This document shows positions 1 through 8,714 of a stretch of DNA of 64,000 bases, piece after piece. The first letter of the stretch is position 1. Each line of letters starts with the position of its first letter. Under the pieces are notes generated by a model. The model did not search any database, had not been told where the DNA came from, and saw nothing but the letters and a program-made list of their open reading frames with translations. Made by a program: the position numbers and the translations under genes. This DNA is from Stenotrophomonas maltophilia. GTDB taxonomy: Bacteria; Pseudomonadota; Gammaproteobacteria; Xanthomonadales; Xanthomonadaceae. Location of the stretch: assembly GCA_900113425.1 (NCBI GenBank), contig FOZF01000004.1:248001-312000 (forward strand). The letters run 5' to 3'.

Positions 1-61
1 ACACCGGAATCACCGGTGCCAGTTTCAGTACCGCGCGAACGCGCGGATCAGCGCCGGACAT
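1..61 (-). CDS. eda: KDPG aldolase, N-terminal start only (cut by window edge)
   Basis: The first 20 codons of a gene running off the left edge. An ATG at 61-59 on the minus strand opens a frame whose peptide contains VLKLAPVIPV, the N-terminal strand typical of 2-keto-3-deoxy-6-phosphogluconate aldolases. This start lies inside the 3' end of kdgK (14 bp overlap), so the two are almost certainly translated together. The enzyme would cleave KDPG, the product of KdgK, to pyruvate and glyceraldehyde 3-phosphate. The assignment rests on this short peptide plus the kdgK context. Confidence 0.7.
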   Translation of the reverse strand, partial: MSGADPRVRAVLKLAPVIPV

Positions 62-1067
62 CGAATCGCTCCTCGCCCATCTGGGCCAGCACGTCAGCTT
101 CGCTGACAGGATTGAAATCGCCGGGGATGGAGTGCTTCAGTCCGCCGGCAGCCAGGCCGAAGCGCACGGTGGCGTCGGCATCGAAGCCTGACAGGATGCC
201 ATGCAGGATGCCTGCCGCGAAGGCATCGCCGCCGCCGATGCGATCGACGATGCCTGTCAACTGCCGCACGGGCGCCTGCGCACGCACGCCCTCGCGGCCC
301 AGCAGCAGGGCGCCCAGCGCATGGTGGTCCACACTCAGCGCCTGCCGTTGCGTGCAGGCCAGCCATTGCAGGCGCGGGAACGCGGCGAATGCCGCCGCAG
401 CAGCAGCGTCCACGCGCTCCACGGCGCCGGCCTGGGCAAAGCGCTGGCCCAGGATCACTTCGATATCGCGGTAGTCGGCGAACACGATGTCGGCCTGGTC
501 GAACAGGGCATGCAGGATCGCCTGCGCGTCGCCGCCCCAGCGCTGCCACAGCGTGGGCCGGAAATTGCCGTCGAAGGAGACGCGCACGCCACTGGCACGC
601 GCGGCACGTGCCGCCGCCAGCGTCGCCTCGGCCACCTGCGGTCCCAGCGCAGGGCTGACGCCGGACAGGTGCAGCCAGTCCGCGCCCTGCAGCAGCGCCG
701 GCCAGTCATGATCGGCTGCGGTGCTGTGCGCGAAGGCCGAATCGGCCCGGTCGTACACCACCTCGCTGGCACGTTGCACCGCGCCGGTGGTGAGGAAGTA
801 CAGGCCCATGCGACCGTCCGCCACCTCGCGCACCGCCCGCGTATCGACGCCATGGCGGCGCAGTTCACCCAGTGCGTGCGCCCCCAGGGCATTGCCGGGC
901 ACCGTGCTGACCATGGCCACGTCATGTCCGAAACGGGACAGCGAGACACCCACGTTTGCTTCCGCCCCGCCCACGTGCACCTGCAGCTGCGGCGACTGCA
1001 GCAGCAGCTCGCGACCGGGCGCGCCGAGCCGCAGCAGCAGTTCCCCGAAACAGACGATACGACCCAT
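48..1067 (-). CDS. kdgK: 2-dehydro-3-deoxygluconokinase (KDG kinase)
   Basis: A PfkB/ribokinase-family sugar kinase of 339 residues that phosphorylates 2-keto-3-deoxygluconate to KDPG in the cytoplasm. The N-terminal substrate segment GGAEANVGVSLSRFG and the C-terminal anion-hole/catalytic motif with IGGGDAFAAG are both present. I chose ATG 1067 over an in-frame GTG at 1073 because a GGAGG at 1079-1075 sits 7 bases before the ATG. It overlaps the eda start downstream. A LacI-type operator lies about 80 bases upstream, in line with induction together with kduI and kduD, which make its substrate. Confidence 0.9.
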   Translation of the reverse strand: MGRIVCFGELLLRLGAPGRELLLQSPQLQVHVGGAEANVGVSLSRFGHDVAMVSTVPGNALGAHALGELRRHGVDTRAVREVADGRMGLYFLTTGAVQRASEVVYDRADSAFAHSTAADHDWPALLQGADWLHLSGVSPALGPQVAEATLAAARAARASGVRVSFDGNFRPTLWQRWGGDAQAILHALFDQADIVFADYRDIEVILGQRFAQAGAVERVDAAAAAAFAAFPRLQWLACTQRQALSVDHHALGALLLGREGVRAQAPVRQLTGIVDRIGGGDAFAAGILHGILSGFDADATVRFGLAAGGLKHSIPGDFNPVSEADVLAQMGEERFDVRR

Positions 1068-1142
1068 CTCCACTCCTCCCCGCTTGCCGCCAGCATGTGA
1101 AACTGCACGGCGTGAATGTGTACCACGCGTCGGCGCGGCGTT

Positions 1143-1157
1143 TGGCCATCGGTGTCA
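1143..1157 (-). promoter_or_regulatory. LacI-type operator upstream of kdgK-eda
   Basis: On the minus strand this reads TGACACCGATGGCCA, 12 of 15 matches to the kduI operator at 18001-18015. It sits in the kdgK/receptor divergent intergenic region. I could not place a convincing -10 for kdgK relative to it. Confidence 0.6.
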
Positions 1158-1289
1158 TTCTAGCCTTCCGATGCGCCACACGCACCCGTAGGAACTGACG
1201 GAAGCATTGTCCTGCAAGCCTCTTGGAGACATTTCAGATCTGTTGCGGTGCAAGATGCCGGATCCGGGACGTGCTGCTAACGTCCGCTC

Positions 1290-1304
1290 TGACCAGCGGT
1301 GTCA
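1290..1304. promoter_or_regulatory. LacI-type operator upstream of TonB-dependent receptor
   Basis: Minus-strand reading TGACACCGCTGGTCA, with symmetric TGAC/GTCA ends; 11 of 15 matches to the kduI operator. It lies about 50 bases before the receptor start, where repression of that promoter would be expected. The remaining bases between 1068 and 1352 hold no gene. Confidence 0.55.
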
Positions 1305-1352
1305 TCACGCTGAAACAGCCGCAGCACCAGACCTTTGGGAGAGGGGAAAGGC

Positions 1353-4118
1353 ATGCAGTCTCGGAACCACCAAAAAAAGACACCGGTTACCTTGCTCGCT
1401 TTGGCCGTGGGACTGGCCCTGGCGTCCAATGCGACCGCCCAGCAGCAGAGCAGCGCCACCGCCGCCACGGACCTGGATACGGTGACCGTCACCGGTTACC
1501 GCGCCAGCGTGGAGAAGGCGCTGGACATCAAGCGTGGCGAGGCCGGCGTGGTCGACGCCATCGTCGCCGAGGACATCGGCAAGTTCCCGGATCTGAACCT
1601 GGCCGAGTCGTTGCAGCGCATCCCGGGGGTGGTCATCACCCGTGAGGCCGGCGAAGGGCGCAACATCTCGGTGCGCGGCCTCGGCCCGGATTTCACCCGC
1701 GTGCGCATCAACGGCATGGAGGCGCTGACCACCGTCGGCGCCGGCGACCAGAGCGGTGGTACCAACCGCGGCCGTGGCTTCGACTTCAATGTCTTCGCCT
1801 CCGACCTGTTCTCGCAGCTGGTGGTGCGCAAGACCGCCTCGGCCGATGTCGAAGAGGGCTCGCTGGGCGCCACCGTCGATCTGCGCACAGCGCGGCCGTT
1901 CGACTATGACGGCTTCACCTTCGCCGCCAGCGGCCAGGCCGGCTACAACGCGATGGCAGAGAAGGCCGACCCGCGCATGGCCGCGCTGGTGTCGAACATC
2001 TTCGCCGACGGTACCTTCGGCGCCCTGCTGTCGGTGGCCTACTCCGAGCGCCAGGCGCTGGAGGAAGGCTCCAACACGGGCCGCTGGGCCAACGGCCCGA
2101 GCAACGGCAACTTCAGTGCGTCGTCCCCGTTCACCGCCGCGCGCAGTGCCGACGTCTACCACCCGCGCTTCCCGCGCTACGTGCAGATGGAACATGAGCA
2201 GAAGCGCCTGGGCGTGACCGGTACGCTGCAGTGGAAGCCCAGCGATGCGACCGAGATCTCGCTGGACGCGCTGTACTCGAAAATCGATGCCACCCGCGAC
2301 GAGCACTACATCGAGGCGATTTCCTTCAGCCGCGGTGCCAACACCAGCCAGCCACGTCTGGCCGGCAAGCCGTCGATGATCGTCAGGAACGGCGTCATCG
2401 AGAACAACGCGCTGGTCTACGGCGAGTTCGACAACGTCGACATCCGCAGCGAGAACCGACACGACGAGTGGAGCACCGAGTTCAAGCAGATCAGCCTCAA
2501 CGGCCAACACCGCTTCGGCGACGACTTCACCCTGTCCGGCAAGCTGGGGGTCTCGCGGTCCCGGCATGAAAACCCGGTGCAGACCACCATCATCATGGAC
2601 AAGTACGACGTCGACGGCTACAGCTACGACTACCGCGGCAACAACCGCTCGCCGATCCTCAACTACGGCATCGATCCCACCGATCCCAACGGCTGGGAAC
2701 TGGCGGAGATCCGCCTGCGACCGCAGTACGTGGACAATGATTTCGATACCGGCCAGATCGACTTCAACTGGAACATCAGCCCCGGCTTCCGCCTCAAGGG
2801 TGGCGTGCTGGCCAAGGACTACACGTTCAAGACCACCGAACTGCGCCGTGGCAGCGAGCTGGCCGTGCCCACCTTCGCCGATGGCAGCAGGATCGTTCCG
2901 GTGGACATGACCACGCAGGCCGGCCTGAAGGGCATCAGCGGCAATCCCTCGAACTGGGTGGTGCCGGACCTGGACGCCGTCGCCGATCAGTTCGACATCT
3001 ACAGCAACAGCGGCATCTACGCAGTCGCACCGCGCGCCAACAACGTGCGCAGCGTGGAAGAGAAGGATCGCGGTGCCTACCTGATGGGTGAGTTCTCCAC
3101 CGAGATCGGCTCGCTGCCGCTGTCCGGCAACGTCGGCGTACGCTATGTGCGCACCAAGCAGTCCTCCACCGGGCTGTCGACGCTGGCCAGTGGCACCACG
3201 TCCACCACCGCCACCCGCACCTACGACGACACCCTGCCCTCGTTCAACCTGGTTGCCGAAGTCACCCCCGATTTCCTGATCCGCCTGGGTGCGGCCAAGG
3301 TGATGACCCGACCCGGCCTGGGCAGCCTGACGCCGGGTGCCACAGTGGCCGTGGCCGGTGGCGCACGTACCATCTCCAGCGGCAACCCCAACCTGGACCC
3401 GACCCGCGCGACCAATGTCGATCTGAGCTTCGAGTGGTACTTCGCCGAAGGCGCCATGGCCGGCCTTGGCCTGTTCTACAAGGACATCGAAACGTCCGTA
3501 CAGACGCTGCGCGAGAATCGGCCGTACACCGACAGCGGCCTGCCTGCCGAGCTGCTGATCGGCACCGGCGCATCGCCGACCGACGAGTTCACCTTCACCC
3601 GTCCGGTCAACACGCCGGGTGGCGAGCTGTTCGGCGCGGAGGCCAACTACACCCAGCCCTTCACCTTCCTGCCGGGCAAGTGGGCCAACCTCGGTCTGCA
3701 GCTGAACTACACCTGGGTGGATTCGAAGATCCAGTACATCAACTCGGCCGGTCAGCCGGTGATGAAGAACGATCTGCTGGGCCTGTCCAACACCTCGTGG
3801 AACGCGACCCTGTTCTACGAAGGCACCACCTTCTCCGGGCGCATCTCGGCCACCAACCGCGACGACTACCTGACCCAGGTGCCGGGCCAGGAAACCGGCT
3901 TCAATCTGGACGGTTACCACGGCATGACCGGTACCACGGTCATCGATGCGTCGATCCGTTACCGGATCAGTGACCAGCTGGAACTGAGCCTGGAAGGCGT
4001 GAACCTGACCAACGAAGCATCCGATGAGTGGGTGTATTCGCCGGCGACCGGCCGCCTGCCGTTGCAGTACACCGAGACCGGCCGCCAGTTCCTGCTCGGG
4101 GTGCGCTACAAGTTCTGA
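1353..4118 (+). CDS. TonB-dependent receptor of the uronate/pectin island
   Basis: An outer-membrane, TonB-energised importer of 921 residues. The order is signal peptide (KKTPVTLLALAVGLALASNATAQ), a TonB-box-like DTVTVTGYRAS, a plug with FPDLNLAESLQRIPGV and NISVRGLGPDFTRVRING, then a beta-barrel ending in the C-terminal Phe of GVRYKF. The plug wording matches the Xanthomonas/Caulobacter-type receptor class often used for glycans. The start at 1353 follows a GAGGGGAAAG Shine-Dalgarno sequence; an upstream in-frame ATG at 1335 lies before that site. Operator copies at 1290 and just inside the gene suggest control by the island's LacI protein. The oligosaccharide ligand is inferred from context only. 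Confidence 0.88.
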   Translation: MQSRNHQKKTPVTLLALAVGLALASNATAQQQSSATAATDLDTVTVTGYRASVEKALDIKRGEAGVVDAIVAEDIGKFPDLNLAESLQRIPGVVITREAGEGRNISVRGLGPDFTRVRINGMEALTTVGAGDQSGGTNRGRGFDFNVFASDLFSQLVVRKTASADVEEGSLGATVDLRTARPFDYDGFTFAASGQAGYNAMAEKADPRMAALVSNIFADGTFGALLSVAYSERQALEEGSNTGRWANGPSNGNFSASSPFTAARSADVYHPRFPRYVQMEHEQKRLGVTGTLQWKPSDATEISLDALYSKIDATRDEHYIEAISFSRGANTSQPRLAGKPSMIVRNGVIENNALVYGEFDNVDIRSENRHDEWSTEFKQISLNGQHRFGDDFTLSGKLGVSRSRHENPVQTTIIMDKYDVDGYSYDYRGNNRSPILNYGIDPTDPNGWELAEIRLRPQYVDNDFDTGQIDFNWNISPGFRLKGGVLAKDYTFKTTELRRGSELAVPTFADGSRIVPVDMTTQAGLKGISGNPSNWVVPDLDAVADQFDIYSNSGIYAVAPRANNVRSVEEKDRGAYLMGEFSTEIGSLPLSGNVGVRYVRTKQSSTGLSTLASGTTSTTATRTYDDTLPSFNLVAEVTPDFLIRLGAAKVMTRPGLGSLTPGATVAVAGGARTISSGNPNLDPTRATNVDLSFEWYFAEGAMAGLGLFYKDIETSVQTLRENRPYTDSGLPAELLIGTGASPTDEFTFTRPVNTPGGELFGAEANYTQPFTFLPGKWANLGLQLNYTWVDSKIQYINSAGQPVMKNDLLGLSNTSWNATLFYEGTTFSGRISATNRDDYLTQVPGQETGFNLDGYHGMTGTTVIDASIRYRISDQLELSLEGVNLTNEASDEWVYSPATGRLPLQYTETGRQFLLGVRYKF
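1378..1392 (+). promoter_or_regulatory. Possible intragenic second operator
   Basis: AGACACCGGTTACCT, 13 of 15 matches to the kduI operator, lies 25 bases into the receptor coding sequence and 73 bases after the operator at 1290. The two mismatches are the outermost bases and are complementary to each other, so the palindromic character is kept. It encodes part of the signal peptide (TPVT), so chance is possible. Confidence 0.35.
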
Positions 4119-4125
4119 GCAGCGC

Positions 4126-4153
4126 CGGCGATGCGCCGACCGGTGCATCGCCG
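4126..4153 (+). repeat. Hairpin between receptor and LamG gene
   Basis: CGGCGATGC and GCATCGCCG form a perfect 9-bp stem with a 10-base loop, starting 7 bases after the receptor stop codon. There is no T-run. It could act as a processing or attenuation site that lowers expression of the downstream gene relative to the receptor. Confidence 0.5.
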
Positions 4154-4255
4154 TTCGCCACGACCGCTGCTGCGCCGCAAGGTGCCGTGGCGGCGTGGCC
4201 TTGCTACGGTCCGGCGGCCCTACGCCGGCTGTCGCCCGTTGAAAGGAAACATCTG

Positions 4256-7200
4256 ATGCCGCATCGCTCGACCCTGTCCCGCTGCCTGCTGCTGGCAGTG
4301 GCCCTGGCTGCTGGCCCTGCGACAGCTGCCGATGGCCCAACCCTGCTGTTCCACGTCGACGCCAACCAGGGCCTGCAGGCCACCGTGGCGCACGGCGAGG
4401 CGATACCGAACTTCCGCGACAGGGTGGCGGTGGTCGATGACGGTGTACGCGGCAAGGCCATCCAATGGCAGGACGATGGCGTCCTGGCGTGGGATGCGCC
4501 GGGCAACATCCTGGCCCAGCGCGGCACCCTGGCCTTCGATTGGCGTGCGCGGTACGCGGTGGGCGAAGCCCCGTTCGTGATCTTCCGCGTCGGCTATGCC
4601 GATCACAGCAGCTGGGACATGGCGTGGCTGCGCATCGACTGGAACGGCCACGGTTTCGATGCGTTCGTCACCGATGCCAATCTTGCACGCACCCGCGTCT
4701 CGTTCCGCATGGACACTCCACCACGCGCGGACCAGTGGCTGCATCTGGCCTTCGCCTGGGACGAGGACCAGGGTGTACGCCTGTTCATCGATGGACGCGA
4801 AGTGGCCCGCGCGCAGACCACCGGCGACTACGATGCCGCGCTGGACCAGCTTGGCCTGGCCGGTCGGGTGATGGCACCGTACCAGGTACAGAGCCGTTAC
4901 AACTTCCTGCGCGGCAGCGATTTCCAGCACATCCGCATCTACGACCGCATGCTCGATGCGCCGGCCGTGGCGGCGCTGGCCCGGGGGGTCACGCCCACCA
5001 CCGCTGAGGTTCCCGAGGCAGGCCTGCGTGCCTGGCGCCATCGCTTCGGCTGGGACGGCGCCGCACCACCGGCGCTGACCGCGCCGACCACCCGCATCCG
5101 CAAGGTCGAATTCGCCGACACCCGCGATCTGAAGGCGTGGATGTGGAAGGCCACCGACGGCATCGCCGAGACCACATGGCCCGGCGTCTACAACCGCTCG
5201 CGGCTGCCCGGACGCAACGACTACTTCCAGCTGCCGGACTGGAACACCTACGTGGAGGGTGGAAAGCACCTGGACCTGACGTTGCCGGACGGCGAGACGG
5301 TCAACCGCATCGAGATCCGCGGCGCGGCCTTCGGCACGCTGGCACATGGCAGCGACGCCGCGCACGCCACCCGTACCCTGTTCACCCGCCCGCGCGGCGT
5401 GGTGCGCAGCGTCGATCCGATCCCGTCCCTCAGCGGCGGCGTGCTGCGCTTCAGCAACGTCGAGCAGGAAACGCCGATCCAGGAAATCTGGGCCTACGCC
5501 GTGAGCGAGGGCAACGAGCCGGACGGCACGGTCAAGCAGACCTACACGATCGACAGCCAGGCGCTGCCGGACTACACCAATCTGGATGCGCTGCGCCGCT
5601 ACATCGACGGTCGCTATCCCGAGGCCGAACGCAGCACGGTGATGGCGCTGCCCAAGGGGGCCGGCTCGCGCCGCCGCGACGCCGGTACCCTGCCCGCGCA
5701 GCCGCGCCCGATCGTGCATGTGCTCATTCCTTCCGGGGTGGGCGATGCGCCGCCCGATCAGCCACTGATCCGCAGCTGGGCCTACAGCTGGGAGAACATG
5801 CACGATGGCCTGGACGGTGTTGCCATCGATCTTCCCGCGCTGGATCTGGCGGCCACGCATGAAGGCCTGATTCCGCTCAACATCCGCATCAAGGACCCGA
5901 TCTGGCCGGCGCGCGACATGATCGACGTGTCGGTCTCGGTGCAGCCGGGACAGAAGCGCACCCTGTGGCTGGACCTGCGCGACCGCATCCTCACCCCTGA
6001 CAGCCTGTGGTTGAGCATCGCCTCGGCCGCGCCCGGCTTCGATGCCCGGGCGCTCGATGGCGCGCAGATCCGGCTGGTGTTCAAGCCACGCGCCGAAGCG
6101 CTGAAGGAGCACGTGGCCGACCGCTTCAACCAGGTGCGCGACAACTGGGGATTCCTGGTGGAGGAACACACCACCTCCAAACGACAGCGCCTGTATGCGC
6201 GCGTCTACGCCGACCTGAGCGACCTGCTGCGGGTCGATCCGGATCACGCACTGGGGCGGCAGTACTGGAACTACATCAGCTACAACAGCCAGGGCCGGCC
6301 GCCCTACTCCGCACCGGCGGTGCCTGCCGGTGTGCCGGCATGGGCCTTCCACCAGGTGCAGGACCTCGCACAGGTGCGTCGCTTCGTCGACTGGTGGATC
6401 GACCATCGCCAGGTGCCCTACGGCGACTTCGGCGGCGGCATCTCCGATGATTCCGATCTCACCCAGCAGTGGCCGGGCCTGGCGCTGATGGGCGTGCAGC
6501 CGGACCGCCTCAATGCCTCGCTCACCGCCCTGTCCGATGCGGTGTATCGCAATGGCATGTTCAGCAACGGCCTGAGCACCATCGAAACCGATGAGCTGCA
6601 TGCCTACGAAGAGGGCATCAACACCAACAGCGCGATGCTGTACCTCAACTGGGGTGATCCGCTGACGCTGGAGCGGCTGATGGAGACGGTCAAGGCATTC
6701 GACGAGCGGATCATCCTGCCCAATCCGCAGGGACACCTGCTGTTCTCCAGCAACTGGTTCGGCGGCAACAGGATCTACCGCGAACCGAACTGGCAATGGC
6801 AGAAGCCGTATTCGTTCCCGGTGCTGCACCCCGCGTTCCTGCTGGGCCAGTACAACGCCGATCCGACCGGGCGCCGGCTGGTGACCGGCCTGGCCGACAG
6901 CTACCTCGCCCATGCCGGCACGGACGCGAAAGGACGCTTCACCCTGCCCAACGAGATCCACTGGGCCACCGGCGCCACCCGCGGCGGTGAACTCAACGAC
7001 GGTTCTGGCGGCGGCGACACGCTGCACACCTTCTGGGCCGCCTGGCGCTGGACCGGCGATGCGAAGTACCTGCAGGCGCTGGACTATCGCGTGGCACGCG
7101 GGGGACCGGGCGCGCTGGCCAATCTCGGCGAGAACATCGTCGAGGTGCTGGGGCGCCAGCGGGACTGGTATCCGCAGCTGACTGCCGAAGCCGACGCCGG

Positions 7201-8056
7201 AAAGACCGGTTTCGCCAGCCTGATGGCCTGGCAGGCCAGTGGTGACCTGAAGTACATCGATGCACTGCATGCCGAAGGACTGCAGGCGAAGGTGCTGCGG
7301 GCCTACATGAACACCAAGGGCCACTGGTGGTCCGATCGCGTGGAGGCACCCAGCGAGTTCCTGCAGCGCGCCCGGCTGGGAGGCGTCGCGCTCAAGCGCA
7401 ACCAGAGCTGGCCCGGGCATACGGTCAGCTGGCGCTTCGATCGCGACGGTGCCGCCGAACAGGTTGCACTGCTGGTGCATGCGCCGTCGCGCGAGCGCTT
7501 CACCATCACCAGCCACAATCTGGGTAACCGCACCATCAGTGCCGACATGACCGGCTGGAACGTTGCCAGCGGCACGTGGCGCATCCGTGCCGGCGTGGAT
7601 GCCGATGGAGATGGACGCATCGATGGCACGCCGACGGAGCGCACGGTGCGGCTGGAAACCAGCAGCGCGGTGCCGATGCAGTTCCGTCCTGGGCGCACGG
7701 AGCTGTTCGAGTTCGAGCGCGTCGTCGCCGGCAGCCCTGTGGAAACACGCGCCGACCTCGGCGTCGGCCGCGGTGATGTGCAGGTGGACGGCCAGCGTGT
7801 GCGGGTGACCGTGCACAGCCTGGGCCACGTGGGCACCGGCGCGGGCGTGGCGATCCTGGAAGACACCACGGGCCGTGAGATCGCGCGTGCCGATGTGCCC
7901 GCGATGGCGGCACCCGATGACCTGGAGCCGAAGACCACCCGCGTGACGCTGATGATCCCCGCCGGTCATCAGGGTGGCCTGCGCGTGCGCGTCGCCCTCG
8001 CTGACGGTGGCGAGGAAGTGACCCTGCTCAACAACGTCGTGGACGTGCCGCGCTGA
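4256..8056 (+). CDS. Large exported LamG-domain protein, candidate glycan-active enzyme
   Basis: A protein of 1,266 residues whose function I do not recognise. It starts at ATG 4256 after GAAAGGA, with a clear signal peptide (LLLAVALAAGPATAA). Residues about 25-245 form a LamG/concanavalin-like domain with the typical WLHLAFAWDEDQGVRLFIDGRE strand pattern. Residues about 270-420 look beta-rich. Residues about 640-1040 are helical and rich in W, Y, H, D and E (for example YGDFGGGISDDSDLTQQWPG near 721 and HTFWAAWRWTGD near 922), which resembles an alpha/alpha barrel of a lyase or glycosidase. A DADGDG calcium-type loop lies near 1115, followed by beta domains. It directly follows the receptor and is probably co-transcribed. 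In an island that feeds KduI/KduD but lacks a known lyase, it is the best candidate depolymerase. Confidence 0.75.
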   Translation: MPHRSTLSRCLLLAVALAAGPATAADGPTLLFHVDANQGLQATVAHGEAIPNFRDRVAVVDDGVRGKAIQWQDDGVLAWDAPGNILAQRGTLAFDWRARYAVGEAPFVIFRVGYADHSSWDMAWLRIDWNGHGFDAFVTDANLARTRVSFRMDTPPRADQWLHLAFAWDEDQGVRLFIDGREVARAQTTGDYDAALDQLGLAGRVMAPYQVQSRYNFLRGSDFQHIRIYDRMLDAPAVAALARGVTPTTAEVPEAGLRAWRHRFGWDGAAPPALTAPTTRIRKVEFADTRDLKAWMWKATDGIAETTWPGVYNRSRLPGRNDYFQLPDWNTYVEGGKHLDLTLPDGETVNRIEIRGAAFGTLAHGSDAAHATRTLFTRPRGVVRSVDPIPSLSGGVLRFSNVEQETPIQEIWAYAVSEGNEPDGTVKQTYTIDSQALPDYTNLDALRRYIDGRYPEAERSTVMALPKGAGSRRRDAGTLPAQPRPIVHVLIPSGVGDAPPDQPLIRSWAYSWENMHDGLDGVAIDLPALDLAATHEGLIPLNIRIKDPIWPARDMIDVSVSVQPGQKRTLWLDLRDRILTPDSLWLSIASAAPGFDARALDGAQIRLVFKPRAEALKEHVADRFNQVRDNWGFLVEEHTTSKRQRLYARVYADLSDLLRVDPDHALGRQYWNYISYNSQGRPPYSAPAVPAGVPAWAFHQVQDLAQVRRFVDWWIDHRQVPYGDFGGGISDDSDLTQQWPGLALMGVQPDRLNASLTALSDAVYRNGMFSNGLSTIETDELHAYEEGINTNSAMLYLNWGDPLTLERLMETVKAFDERIILPNPQGHLLFSSNWFGGNRIYREPNWQWQKPYSFPVLHPAFLLGQYNADPTGRRLVTGLADSYLAHAGTDAKGRFTLPNEIHWATGATRGGELNDGSGGGDTLHTFWAAWRWTGDAKYLQALDYRVARGGPGALANLGENIVEVLGRQRDWYPQLTAEADAGKTGFASLMAWQASGDLKYIDALHAEGLQAKVLRAYMNTKGHWWSDRVEAPSEFLQRARLGGVALKRNQSWPGHTVSWRFDRDGAAEQVALLVHAPSRERFTITSHNLGNRTISADMTGWNVASGTWRIRAGVDADGDGRIDGTPTERTVRLETSSAVPMQFRPGRTELFEFERVVAGSPVETRADLGVGRGDVQVDGQRVRVTVHSLGHVGTGAGVAILEDTTGREIARADVPAMAAPDDLEPKTTRVTLMIPAGHQGGLRVRVALADGGEEVTLLNNVVDVPR

Positions 8057-8075
8057 ACACGGCGGCCGGCGCGGT

Positions 8076-8663
8076 CTATGCCGCGTCGGTCTCCAGCCGC
8101 TTCACCCGTCGCTGGTACCAGTCATCGCCCAGCGGCTCGAACACCGCGCTGCGCTCCATCACGCCCTGGTAGACGTGCAGCGACACGGCCACGTCGGCAT
8201 CGCTGGCATTGCGCAGCGTGTGGTATTCGTGCGGGGGAATCAGGCTGCCGGCGCTGCCGCGCTGGCCGTACAGCGTCGGCTGCGCGGCAAAGCGGTGGCG
8301 AGTGCCCTTCTGCTCCAGCAGCGCATACGGCGTGACCAGCAGTTCGCCCTGCCAGACGCCTTCCACGCACCACATCGCATCGTGATCGTGCAGCGGCGTA
8401 CCCTGCCCCGGGCCCCAGCACATGGCGATGACGCTGTAACCCAGGGTCCGGCTGCGGTGCAGTTCACGACGTGCATAGTGACCACGCACCGGTCGCCGTA
8501 CACAGGGCGGCAGCTGTATCGAAGGATCGGTGATGGCATCACGCAGCACGCGCTGCAGGCCCTCGGTGATCGCGTGCGGATCCGCCAGCGCTACCGCACC
8601 ATCAATGGCGGCAAGCAGGCGCTCCCGGCCGGCGAACGGCAGTGGCGTGAACGTGTCTCCCAT
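8076..8663 (-). CDS. Cysteine dioxygenase type I family thiol dioxygenase
   Basis: A cupin-fold mononuclear iron enzyme of 195 residues that should oxidise a small thiol, most likely cysteine, to its sulfinate. The motif HDHDAMWC (His92, His94, Cys99) has the spacing of the iron ligands and the crosslinking Cys of mammalian cysteine dioxygenase. The third ligand is in EYHTLRN (His148) and SLHVY supplies the Ser/His/Tyr group (Tyr165). YAR at 63-65 matches the carboxylate-binding Tyr/Arg pair. Conservation of the Cys and Arg favours cysteine over 3-mercaptopropionate. It lies 51 bases downstream of the carboxylesterase on the same strand; a metabolic link to uronate breakdown is not obvious. 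Confidence 0.82.
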   Translation of the reverse strand: MGDTFTPLPFAGRERLLAAIDGAVALADPHAITEGLQRVLRDAITDPSIQLPPCVRRPVRGHYARRELHRSRTLGYSVIAMCWGPGQGTPLHDHDAMWCVEGVWQGELLVTPYALLEQKGTRHRFAAQPTLYGQRGSAGSLIPPHEYHTLRNASDADVAVSLHVYQGVMERSAVFEPLGDDWYQRRVKRLETDAA

Positions 8664-8699
8664 GACCCGACTGTAGCCGAGCGGAGTTAACAGAATGTT

Positions 8700-8714
8700 T
8701 GTGCTGCGGTGTCA
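8700..8714 (-). promoter_or_regulatory. Weak operator-like site before the thiol dioxygenase
   Basis: Minus-strand TGACACCGCAGCACA keeps the first eight bases of the island operator but only 10 of 15 overall. It directly abuts the carboxylesterase stop codon, so it may be a chance match. Confidence 0.25.

Noticed and set aside
1480..1502. Operator-like CACCGGTTACC in the receptor
   Set aside because: It encodes the TonB-box residues VTVTGYR, common to this receptor class, so protein constraint explains it.
1305..7969. Very long antisense reading frames opposite the receptor and LamG genes (over 1,000 codons each)
   Set aside because: High GC and strong third-position bias leave the opposite strand open. 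Their translations are low-complexity Arg/His/Gly-rich with no domain, and the sense frames are clear proteins.
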